This document shows positions 1 through 8,817 of a stretch of 12,187 nucleotides of DNA, piece by piece. The translations under genes were made by a program, and so were the position numbers. Source of the stretch: Parachlorella kessleri (Eukaryota > Chlorophyta > Trebouxiophyceae > Chlorellales > Chlorellaceae); assembly GCA_001598975.1 (NCBI GenBank), contig BBXU01002960.1, positions 1 to 12,187 on the forward strand, given 5' to 3'. Below the pieces are notes generated by a model. That model was not told the DNA's origin. It was given only the letters and a program-made list of their open reading frames with translations, and searched no databases. How positions within the stretch are numbered: position 1 is the first letter of the stretch; each line of letters starts with the position of its first letter.

Positions 1-53
1 AGCTGGTTGAACAGATTCCCTTGTGACAGTATTCGGAAAAAAAAGCCTCACTT

Positions 54-74
54 AGGTAAGGTAAGGGAGGTAAG
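54..74 (+). repeat. Three closely spaced GGTAAG motifs
   Basis: The hexamer GGTAAG occurs three times within about 21 bases. Each copy resembles a plus-strand 5' splice donor. No exon upstream could be recognised because the window starts only 53 bases earlier, so this may be a simple repeat or the donor of a truncated exon. Confidence 0.4.
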
Positions 75-152
75 TTTACCTCTCACTGTCGGCTGCTTGC
101 CCCACTGCACCAGGACTTTCCTTGCCATCCCGAAGCTGCTGCATGTTTGAAG

Positions 153-170
153 CTAGTCTAGTCTAGTCTA
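153..170 (+). repeat. CTAGT pentamer tandem repeat
   Basis: There are three full copies of CTAGT followed by CTA. The last unit runs directly into the dispersed 32-bp repeat copy at 163-194. The second copy of that repeat, at 8290, is preceded by ACT rather than by pentamers, so the expansion is specific to this copy. Confidence 0.8.
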
Positions 171-194
171 ACAGCGTACCGCCACCTGACCATG
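163..194 (+). repeat. Dispersed 32-bp repeat, copy A
   Basis: These 32 bases match positions 8290-8321 at 28 of 32 sites, in the same orientation and with no gaps. The 3' part, CACCTGACCATG, is identical in both copies. Both copies lie outside recognised coding exons. It could be a remnant of a mobile element, a shared 3'-UTR or regulatory motif, or a conserved low-copy repeat. Confidence 0.7.
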
Positions 195-483
195 CTGCCG
201 TGAGTCCCCCAAATGGGGCCAACAAAAAGGCAGGATGTACTATGCCCACAAACCACAAGATCCAAGTACCAATTTTTAATGACATGCACCACCCCGTCCG
301 GACGGGGAAACCAACAAAAAGCACAACCAAAGGTCTATCCCACCAAGCTTCTCGGATTTTGAAGCTCATGCCTGGAATTTAGCAATCACTCACTTTCCAG
401 CCTGGCACAAAAGCATTCTCTAATCTTCAGCAGTGCCTTACAAATCTGCTGAAAGACAATTGCAGCAAAGCGGCGATGAAGTA

Positions 484-517
484 GTTGTTGAGAATGCATA
501 GTTGGTGAGAATGCATG
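484..517 (+). repeat. 17-bp direct tandem duplication
   Basis: Two adjacent 17-base units (484-500 and 501-517) share 15 of 17 bases, including the core TGAGAATGCAT. No coding frame runs across it. It looks like a small local duplication. Confidence 0.8.
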
Positions 518-1521
518 TCATGTGATACTACATCATGCCTGTCCAAAATACATAGGCACCAAACCAGGCTTCCATAGGCAACACACCAAAACACGGCCAT
601 GTCTGCAATGAACCTAAACCTAGATCTACATGCGTTCCGATGAGGGAAGCTTGAGATGCAGGTCGCCCATCCGTGTCAGTGCATTTCCCATGCAGGGAAG
701 ACACCAGCGCAACTCCAAGGCAGCAGCTCCCAGGGCTTCAATTTTGCCTTTGAGGCTCCCAAAGGACGCTCAATTGCCTGCAGGGCAGCAAAATGTGGGG
801 GGCGTGATTAGGCCCGGCCCATTGGCAGCTGAAAGGAATGTCGGCCTTGCCAGCGCCGCCAGCCAGGCCATGCCCACGACCCCCTGGGGTGCGCTTTGCG
901 CCGATACATGGGAAGCCCTACTCACACCATGGCAGGGCAGTGGCAAGGGGCAAATCGGCGCGCAAGGGGCGAGGGGGAGGGGCGCTGCCGCACCTCAAAC
1001 TGCTACAACATACTCATCCTGGGAAGCTCAGACCCACTCCCGGGAGAGAAGCAAGCACAACTCAGAATGCAGTGTATGCAGGGTGTGTGTGGCCTCAGAC
1101 CCTTAGATTCGCCATCAAGAACGCTTCAGGGTCGGGCGAGCTCTTTTTGGTCTGTGCCCTATAGAGTTTATCATCCTCAGCCACCACCCATGCACTTTGC
1201 CAGAATGAACAAATGCATATCACATCGTTCCGATGGCTTACAACTTGGTAAAGGCAGAGGGACTGGATGGCACAACCCACCAAGACAGCCCAAGTCAATC
1301 CGTGCTCCAGCATAACAATGATAACGCATCAGATGCCACACACCCTCCTAACTGCATGACTATGGTCAATGTGGTCATCAGACAAATGCCTCGGTTGTCT
1401 ATCACTGGCGTGGAACTTTGCAAGGCATAACGCCTTGCGGACCCACATCAGTCTCGTCATCTATTTGTGTCATCATCTGACCCAGTCTCAGCCCCCACGG
1501 CATAAAACCGACAATCCTTAC

Positions 1522-1642
1522 CAACCAGGGCATCGACAACAAAACCGCCAAAAACCAACCCGGTCTGGGTAAAGGGGGTATCAGGGATCAGGTATTCTGG
1601 CATGTTGAGTATGTTAGCGTAGTTAGAATCAGCGTCGATCAT
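1522..1642 (-). other. Unidentified coding-like segment with donor site
   Basis: On the minus strand an open frame encodes about 40 residues (starting M-I-D-A-D-S-N-Y and including T-P-F-T-Q-T-G-L-V-F-G-G). It ends at a good 5' splice donor, G|GTAAGG, at 1521-1520. The codons are T-rich and the peptide is rich in Asn, Tyr and Phe, unlike the Ala/Arg/Gly-rich out-of-frame readings elsewhere in the window. I do not recognise the family. It could be one exon of a minus-strand gene, part of an old mobile element, or chance. Confidence 0.2.
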
Positions 1643-3274
1643 TCGGGGAAAGTGTCCTCACGCCCCGTCTTGCCCCCTGGCCCAGACCTTGCACCTAGCC
1701 CTAATTGCCGGGTCCTAGCCGCGGACGCCAATTGGAGATGCCAAGCTCACACGAAAGTCGCAGGCCCTCTGGCCCCTAGCAACCAATGCGCCAGCACACA
1801 ACCCCACTCACCAAGGTGACATGGCGTCAGCGGAAAAGCGGCCACAAGGAAAGCATGGGATGTACAAGTGGCCACGGCCGCATCAGCGGCAACATCTGCA
1901 GCAGCAGCATTTCAACCCCTCTGGTAAGCAGCGAGGGTGTGCAAGCTCTCCTCCGAGTATGTATGGAAGGCATGCAAAGATATTTCAGGCCAAAATTCGC
2001 GGGCGTTCATGGCGTGTGCTCCTGCCCACGACTCAACGGCTGAGTTTATGTGCGCCTCTTTAGGCCCCTCAAAGCCACGCTTTGTTGCTGATGCAGAGAG
2101 GGGAAGACTGGGCGCATCCAAAGAAACAAAACCAGCAGCCCTGCCAGACCCCACCAGCACCACACACCATGCAGCTCAACATGCCAGACAACATAACCCA
2201 GTGGCGCCGCCACCCCAGCCCCAGCTGGCAGAGCGGTTAGGTGGCTGGGTTAAGCAGGCCTCAGTCAAGCCGCAAGTTTTCAACATGGCGTGATTCAGCC
2301 GGTAATTCCATAAGAGTAGATCGTCACCGGCCAGCCAGCCCATGCATATGATGCAACGCATGTGCACGTACGCCTTGCTGAGCCTAGCAATTATAACACG
2401 CCTTTGAAAAGTGATCGAAAACAAGCAGGCTGTGCAGGACTCAGGACTTCTTAGAGGGTTAGTTAGTCATTCCCCAAGGGGCAGGACCCCGTTCGGCGGA
2501 TTGACAGATAACTTTCTTCATCAACGTCCTGCCTAAAACCTTGCCAATCCAACAACCTCCGCTTCACAGGTCTGTTCCAACCACCCAAAGGGCTAGAGCT
2601 CTCAGAGACCCGTGTATCAGTCACTCAGGTCAGACGGCACTTCCTATTGTTTTACAGGTTTGTTTTCCTCACCGAGCTCTTGCCCTTGGCTCCACAAACC
2701 CACCGGTTAGTGGGGTTCTTTATCGAATACTAAAGGGACCAGCCAAAGAATGAACACCCACCTTCTGCGTCTTGGCTTGCCGGTCAGGTGACTCCGAGGC
2801 GCTCATAGCATGTCGCCACGTCCTGTCTGGCGGGGCACCCTGTATGCACACTACAGTGTCCCATGAGGCGTCCGGTTACTCTCAATCTCCCCAGAGCCAC
2901 TGACAATAACTTCGCCACAACTTAAGCGAGATGATTGAGGCGGAATGTGGGCCCAGAATACGGCACCACAGCGGCAGCAGAGATGCCACGGTGGCTTCCT
3001 AAGGGCCCAGGTGTTGTGCTTTGCTTTCAGCACATCTTTGGACAGCCAGGGTCACAGCCAGAGCTCCCGCGGCCGTGGCAGAAGGCTGCACACCATGCAG
3101 AGACACAAGCACACAAGCAGTCCTGCTCCTGCTGCAGCCCCATGCAAGCAAAGCTGGCAGGTAATCCAAGGCATCCATCAAGGCAGACCTGCTGCTGCCT
3201 GCACCATGGACCTTACCTGCTGCCTTTTAATGACGGTGTCGTAAAAGAACCATTAGAGCGATTAAGGCCAGCAG

Positions 3275-3418
3275 CTAGCTTGGTTGTAACATAGCACTGC
3301 AATCATCGACAGCTTTGTAAATGTCAGTGCCTTGGCGACATACAAACAAGTTCTTCATGTCAACAAGGATCATATAAGGGCCATAATTTGACACGGCAGG
3401 ACCGGCTAAAGGGCAGCC
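3275..3418 (-). other. Unidentified coding-like segment
   Basis: A minus-strand open frame follows a possible acceptor (CCCTTTAG near 3408). It encodes an ordinary-looking peptide containing N-Y-G-P-Y-M-I-L-V-D-M-K-N-L and then Q-G-T-D-I-Y-K-A-V-D-D-C, closing at a stop at 3275. No family is recognised and the downstream donor is weak. The amino-acid composition resembles that of the segment at 1522-1642, so the two could belong to one gene, but no splice chain could be built. Confidence 0.2.
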
Positions 3419-4335
3419 CAGCCGCAACACACAGCCCTGAGTTGCTCTAGCACACGGAACAGGGACATGCAAAGCACTGGCGGGCTCAGCTGTCCGGGGT
3501 TAGTCGTGTGCACGCCTACAAAGAGGCAGGCGCGAGCAAGCAAAGTTAACATACGTGAGGCTTACATGCTGGTTGCCCGCCTAGGACGCGCGTCGATGCA
3601 CAGCCTCAGCAGCTGGACAACCTGCAGGCAAGTTCGGCAGTGAATACGATTGCCAGCACGGACATTGCAACAATGACTGCTGCTGCATGGGATGTGTATG
3701 CTAGATTGAAAATGTGCCAGCGAGACAGGTCAGCACTTGCTTGCTCCACGAAAAGCATGCGCTGGTTTTTGTCTGGCTCTCAGTCGTGTACGCCCCCTAC
3801 GACACCTGAAGCACGGTTTGACAGTTGCTCCAGGCAACGCCTCTATAAAGGGCGAGACCAGACAGTGGCATCCCCGAATTGTCACCGCTCATCGCGACAA
3901 GCAACCACACAGCCGGCAATGCCAGTCTGCCCACCTGTCACCCATCTGGTGCATGCAACATGCATGCCCTTCCACAAACGATCATCGTCAAGGTCTAGAC
4001 GATGAGCTCAGGGCAAAACCCTGCAACAATCAACCCACAAGCACCCCTGGTTCTCCAACAGAGCAGCCAGTGTGGCAGCAGGGCTTCGTGGCAAGTTATA
4101 GGTTTCCAAAGAAAATGTAATAGCGAAGCTTGCACAGGGGGATGGCAAGAGAGATGACTGCACCGGCTCTGTGGTGGCAACTATGTTCGATTCCATTGGG
4201 CCAGGGGTTTGTCCTCAGCTGATATATCAGTAGAGGGAACCTATGGTATCTTCACCGCCGGCTCACAAGTGCTAGGCGTTCACAGTGCAGGCTTGACGTG
4301 ATGGCATGGCGATGGCAACCCCTAGCTTTACTTAC

Positions 4336-4571
4336 CTTGCCCCAAGTTCTCGATTCCTCCGATCCAACAACAAACTGTAAATAGAAACATGAGGCGGTTT
4401 GGCTAGAAGAGGACTTGCAAGTGCGGGGGCTGTCAGAGGGTTTAGGTTCCAGCCTTGGACATCATTGACATAGTACTTGGTGGCTCCTTTGCACCAGTTC
4501 AAGCAGCTTGGGTTTTGGTTCATGCTATGAAAAGCATAAGAGATTGCAAGTTCTACTTCTGATGTAAGCAT
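4336..4571 (-). other. Unidentified coding-like segment ending in a perfect donor
   Basis: A minus-strand frame opens with ATG at 4571 and stays open for about 78 codons (including N-W-C-K-G-A-T-K-Y-Y-V-N-D-V-Q-G-W) to an exact AAG|GTAAGT donor at 4336/4335. A possible internal acceptor, TATTTACAG, near 4375 would instead leave a 39-base exon. The next acceptor may be ATATATCAG near 4221. The ATG lies only about 12 bp from the proposed DRC3 start on the other strand, so the two starts cannot both be complete 5' ends with normal leaders. Family unknown. Confidence 0.22.
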
Positions 4572-4583
4572 CGCAATCGCAGG

Positions 4584-7500
4584 ATGCAGTGCGAGCAGCG
4601 AAGACTACCAGCGTCCCAGGCAAGTAGCACGCTTGGGGGTCTATATTTCAGGGGGTAACAGGCAGTGTCTCTCTGCTACAGGAGCCGCTGGTAGTCCTAA
4701 CCCTGCATCCCGTTCAGGAACTCCTCAGTGGCCCCTGCAGGAGGCTGCCACTGGCGACCCAGCGGGATTTCTACCTTCAGCCGACCCACAGTGCGTCTAC
4801 CAGCTCTCACTTGGGTTTGCCAAGCTCACGAGGGTGCCGACCCTGCCAGTGCTGCCCAACCTGCGAGCGCTGCAACTGAACAACAACAGCCTTGCCAGCG
4901 TTGAAGGCCTGTCGGCTTTGGTGAGTTATTTCATCCCTCTCTCATAGTCGCATATTGCATTGGTGCCCTGTGGGGCAGGGGCAACGCTTAGCACTGTTGT
5001 GGTGGGGACCGCTGGGGATATCAATATGATCAGCAGGGCATAGCAAAGCGCTCCCACTTACTAGTGCTGGGCTTGCACCCTTCAGGCCAGCACCCTGGTC
5101 CGCCTAGACCTATCCTTCAACACCATCCCACGCATTGACTGCCTCTCGACCCTTACAAAGCTTGAAGACTTGTCACTGTATTCCAACCAGATAGTGGTGC
5201 TTGACCCTTTAGCCCACCTCACCAGGCTTCGAGTGCTATCTATTGGTGGGCTTGATTTTGTACCTTCTGGCCAACATCCATTGTAGGCAGGGCACGGGGG
5301 TCGCTGCGGGACAAGTCAGGGAAAGAGACAAAGCAGTGTGCTGTGTAGAGAGGCTACCCCTGCCTGCCATATGCCTGTGAGCTGTCTGTGGTAGCATCAT
5401 ACAATCCCTTAAACTATCTTGAACGCATCTCTGCGCAGGCAACAACCCGATACACTCCGTGGACCAGCTGGCAACACTGCGGGTGCTGCCTCTGCTACGG
5501 TGTTTGACCGCACAAGGCACGCCGCTCTGCCGGGCAGACCCAGCCAGCTACCGTGCTTGGGCGGTGGCCCACTTATCTCGGCTACTATATTTTGACCACC
5601 GGAGGGTGGGCAGGGAGGAGCGTGAAACGGCGGCAGAGCAGCACCAGGTGGGGGCTGTGGGTGGTAGGCTTCGCAGCTGAATGGGGCCCTTCGCCCTGCA
5701 AACCCAAGGTGCCATTTGTGTTGGCAGAAGGAACAGTGTTGGGTGGTGTTTTGCTGTGGCTGACTGTCAGGACCTTATGTGGGTATGTGGGTGTTTACGT
5801 CTACGTACGTGGTGGGGTCATGTTGTTTCAGTTAGCCGAGCCAGCTGCCACCTCTGATCCTCGTTTTGCGCCACAATGCTCCCTGCAGACCGAGCTGCTG
5901 GTGCTGAGAGAGCACGCCGTACGGGAGGCAGAGCATAGGCAGGAGTCAGCTGCCATCGCAGCAAAGACAGCGCGGCTGGAGGCGTGTGGCCTAGCAGGAC
6001 TTGCATCCTTCCTTAGCGGGCTTACTGACAGCCATGGGTGGGATGTACTCAGGTGCACTGGCTGCAGGACATACAGCAAGCAGTTGCTTGATCGTCCCGA
6101 TTGATGTGGTGCGGGCGTTCCATGCTGTTGGTCCGGCAAACTGAGGAAAGATGGCAGCAGTCCAAGCAATTGGCAGCATCACCTGGTTCCAGACAAAGCT
6201 GGGACACTGCTGGCAGCACACATCAGCATAGTGCACTTTTCATGCATCGCTATTTGCCCTTTCAGCAGGAGCTTCCCGGGTCTCATGGATGCTTGGCCTG
6301 ACCACCGTGGCAAGCTTGCCATAGCTTTGGAGGCGTGCCAGGTATGCCAGGCAGGCTTCTGCTGCCTCATTCTTCAGATATTATGCGCCAAGGCCCGTTT
6401 GCACTTGTACTCCGTTCACAAGCGAACATGATACTTGGCTACGTCCCTCCACTTATAGTCATCCTGGGTGTTTCAAGTGGCAGGACGCTGCTGGCCGCAT
6501 GCAGCAGGTGCAATGCATCCTCAGTGCTGAAAAACCCAGCTGCTCTTGCACCATGTTCAGGAGCGGCTGGGGCAGCAGGCAGAGCATGCGGCGCGGGCTC
6601 TACGTGACCATCAGCAGGACAGCAGGGCAATGGTGGAGGATCTGGAAAGCGAGGCGCGGGCGCTGATTGCGGAGGTGGAGGCGCTGCTCAAGCGGGCTCG
6701 CAAGGTTGGTGGGTGATCCAAGGCTGGGCTGCCTCCCACTTCGGCACGTGCAGGCCCTCCCTGGCTGGCGTCCGCGTTAGGCAGCTGCATGCCATGGAGA
6801 CTGGCACCGGCTTTCCTGAAATGCTTGTGGTAGGTGGGTGATCTTATCTATAAGTTTCCTCTCCGGACTAGCTCCGCAGCTCGGGCAACTTCACCAGTAA
6901 GCTGGGCAACATGTGCGTGTCGCATAGACCTGCCCTTCCCTGCAGGCCGTTCCGGCGGCCGGCCAGCTGGGACAGGCGGACGTCCTCGCCGCCCTGGACC
7001 GCCTGGCGGAGGTGGAGGGGAGGTTGGAGGAGCTGGGGGAGGAGGGCAGCCAAGCTGGCGAGGACCAGCTGTGCGAATTTGAGGACATGTGCCGTGGCCA
7101 AGGGGAGGCGGCTCTCAGCGCCCACAGGGAGCTCTTTGCCAAGGTGCGCTGCCAAGGGAGCAGGGGGGCCACAGCCGGCTGGTGGTGAGTGGGGGGCTGG
7201 GTTCCCATGAGCCGTAGGGCAGGTTGAAAGTGCAGAACATTGTGGAGGTGGCAGTGCGTGCAGCAGCCTATGCTTCTTGAGGTGACTTGCTAGATGTCCA
7301 GTTTCTCTGGGGAACATGAGAGGGAAGGTCATCAAGGTGAGGGTCGTGCAGATAGCAACTATGGGGCACTGCTATGCCATGCATATCCTGCATACCACAC
7401 GCCCCTGGCATGTAGATATATAGAGGAGGAACTCTAAGTAAAAAGAGGGTTGTTACATGCCCCCTGCTTCAGGTGGAGCGGTCACTAGGGGACTTTTGGC

Positions 7501-8189
7501 AGGCTGTGCGAGCTGCAGTACCAGAGCTGCAAGCCAAGCTTGAACGGCACGGGACAACCTGGCAGCATTTGCCAGTGGATCTGCAGGAGGCTGTGAATGA
7601 TAGGTGCGGTGTATGATCCCTGGTGCTACGCCTGGAAGGTTCTCTGCTATGGGGTAAGGCAAGCCGTTGGCTTTGGTAAATGTCCGCAAGCTTAATGATG
7701 TTACCTCTGTTCCGAGAGACGGAGACAGCATGCAGAGTTGCCAAGAGCGTGCAGGGCAGTCCTTTGCACCCTTTCCTGTGCGGCAAAGACAGGTTCTGGT
7801 TTTGCAGGTCGTTCCTCCTGTCGACCATAGACCAGGCACAGGAAGCCCAGCTGGAGCAGGTCACAGCCATCAAGGGCACGCTCGAGGGCAGCGAGAATGA
7901 TAAAGTGGAGGGCAAGGTAAGAGCATTGATAGGCGCATTTGCTGTGGATGGGTGGAGTGCCCAATATGTTTTCTTAATGCAAGGTGCGGGAACTATGCGC
8001 CGCACCTCACACGAACCGCAGTGGCTGCAAAGGCCAATTGCCAAGCAGCACCACCTCCCCCGTTTGCAGGTTGCGGCAGAGAGACTGAAGTGTGAGCAGC
8101 GGGGGAGGGCTCGCAGCAGTGAAATCGCAGCCTGGGTTAACAATGTCCGCCAGTTGTTGTACCAGTTGCAAACGGAACCTGTCAGCTAA
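4584..8189 (+). CDS. DRC3: DRC3-like nexin-dynein regulatory complex subunit, 12 exons
   Basis: DRC3 (LRRC48, FAP134) is a subunit of the nexin-dynein regulatory complex, which links outer doublets and controls dynein in motile axonemes. Exons: 4584-4619 (tentative), 4741-4920, 5086-5245, 5439-5647, 5889-6052, 6266-6341, 6561-6704, 6785-6829, 6946-7143, 7473-7603, 7808-7916, 8070-8189. All phases agree. The spliced product is about 523 residues, as expected for the family (about 520). Order: SDS22-type leucine-rich repeats from about residue 30 (L-N-N-N, L-D-L-S-F-N, L-S-L-Y-S-N, L-S-I-G-N-N), then an LRR cap ending L-Y-F-D-H-R-R-V, then a Glu/Gln/Ala-rich coiled-coil tail. The tail landmarks F-P-G-L-M-D and H-L-P-V-D-L-Q fall at the family's usual spacing. 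The first exon uses a GC donor (AG|GCAAGT) and is uncertain; the segment 4682-4740 may also be coding (see findings). The gene converges on the minus-strand gene ending at 8818. I am confident of the family, less so of the start. Confidence 0.85.
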
Positions 8190-8254
8190 TGGAACCAGTA
8201 GGGTGTTTCTGGTGGGTTAAGCTGATGAAGAGGGTCAGATCTGGCGGGGCCGTC

Positions 8255-8259
8255 TGTAA
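8255..8259 (+). terminator. Probable poly(A) signal TGTAA of the DRC3-like gene
   Basis: TGTAA begins 66 bases after the stop codon. TGTAA is the usual polyadenylation signal of chlorophyte green algae, so position and sequence both fit. A pentamer can also occur by chance. Confidence 0.5.
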
Positions 8260-8289
8260 TGGAAGGCTCCTTCTGTTTTTGTTCATACT

Positions 8290-8321
8290 CTAGTCTAATA
8301 GCGAACTGGCACCTGACCATG
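8290..8321 (+). repeat. Dispersed 32-bp repeat, copy B
   Basis: It matches 163-194 at 28 of 32 positions in the same orientation. It begins 101 bases after the DRC3-like stop codon and about 30 bases past its probable poly(A) signal, so it lies at or just beyond the mRNA 3' end. Confidence 0.7.
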
Positions 8322-8651
8322 CCTGGTACGATAGACCTCCTGGTGGTGCCTCTTGTTGTTTCTGTTGATGGTGGCATCATCTGCAGACAGAGGACAGAGA
8401 GTGAGAGACAAGTGAACTGTACTGACAGGGCGGCATGCAGCGTTTGGTGGGGCGGTGCACCCACCACGACATCACAACCCAGCCTGAGCGCATTAAACTG
8501 TCCAACTGAAGGGGTAGTGGCCAGAAAAGGTGCTGGTGTGCTCTAGTGACTACTAACGTTTGTGTGGCCTTGCGATGCTCACAGTCCACGATTTGCAACT
8601 TAATGGCACCATTGAGTATTTGCATTTTGTCTTGTTTGTTTTGTTGTTGTC

Positions 8652-8656
8652 TTACA
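8652..8656 (-). terminator. Possible poly(A) signal TGTAA of the deaminase-like gene
   Basis: The plus strand reads TTACA, which is TGTAA on the minus strand, 162 bases downstream of the stop at 8818. The position suits a short algal 3' UTR. Confidence 0.4.
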
Positions 8657-8817
8657 ACCACTGTAGCCAGGTCTAGCAACACCTAATGCAGAGAATACCT
8701 TGATACATAAGAAAGCTTTGGCCGCTGGAACGCAGAATGAAATTGTGCAGCAGCGAGTGACAAACTGGGTGTCCTCCCAGCGAACAATAGGAGCTCTGCA
8801 CAACATGGAGCAATAGA

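Larger units (their letters stand above)
1..4583. other. Gene-poor left region, no confident gene
   Basis: No open frame here could be assigned to a known family on either strand. The longest (plus strand 630-1106, 158 codons) is rich in Pro, Ala, Gly and Arg and looks like an out-of-frame reading of GC-rich DNA. The region contains small tandem repeats near 54-74, 153-170 and 484-517 and one copy of a dispersed repeat at 163-194. Three minus-strand stretches (1522-1642, 3275-3418, 4336-4571) look more protein-like and are listed separately. It may be intergenic DNA, decayed repeats, or exons of a gene that cannot be recognised from sequence alone. Confidence 0.5.
8190..8817. other. Convergent 3' intergenic region
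   Basis: This stretch lies between two facing stop codons. It should hold the 3' UTRs of the plus-strand DRC3-like gene and of the minus-strand deaminase-like gene. It contains a TGTAA motif on each strand, the second copy of the dispersed repeat (8290-8321), and a T/G-rich tract at about 8621-8651. Open frames on both strands are short and match nothing I recognise. Confidence 0.65.

Noticed and set aside
163..369. Minus-strand 68-codon frame with two hydrophobic stretches that could be membrane segments
   Set aside because: It overlaps the dispersed repeat at its 3' end, has no recognisable family and no supporting signals. Hydrophobic runs arise easily from this base composition.
630..1106. 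Longest plus-strand frame of the left region (158 codons)
   Set aside because: Three overlapping plus-strand frames are open at once over GC-rich DNA. The translation is Pro/Ala/Gly/Arg-rich with no motif, which is typical of chance openness.
3842..3849. TATA-box-like CTCTATAAAG on the plus strand
   Set aside because: No coding start that I can support lies at a suitable distance downstream; it is a single short match in a gene-poor stretch.
5553..6104. 183-codon plus-strand frame read as one uninterrupted protein
   Set aside because: Only its part from 5889 to 6052 matches the DRC3 family. The first part crosses the intron 5648-5888, and the start of the frame is out of phase with exon 5439-5647.
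7204..7275. Possible extra DRC3 exon (N-I-V-E-V-A-V-R-A-A-A)
   Set aside because: Including it breaks the phase to the next exon, and the direct join 7143 to 7473 already gives the family's spacing (52 residues against about 51 between the F-E and L-P landmarks).
6868..7335. 155-codon minus-strand frame
   Set aside because: It is antisense to the DRC3 exon 6946-7143. Its Leu/Pro/Ala-rich sequence is the mirror of the coiled-coil codons.
7469..8143. 224-codon minus-strand frame
   Set aside because: It lies antisense to three well-supported DRC3 exons (7473-7603, 7808-7916, 8070-8189) and their introns, and has no protein-like motif.
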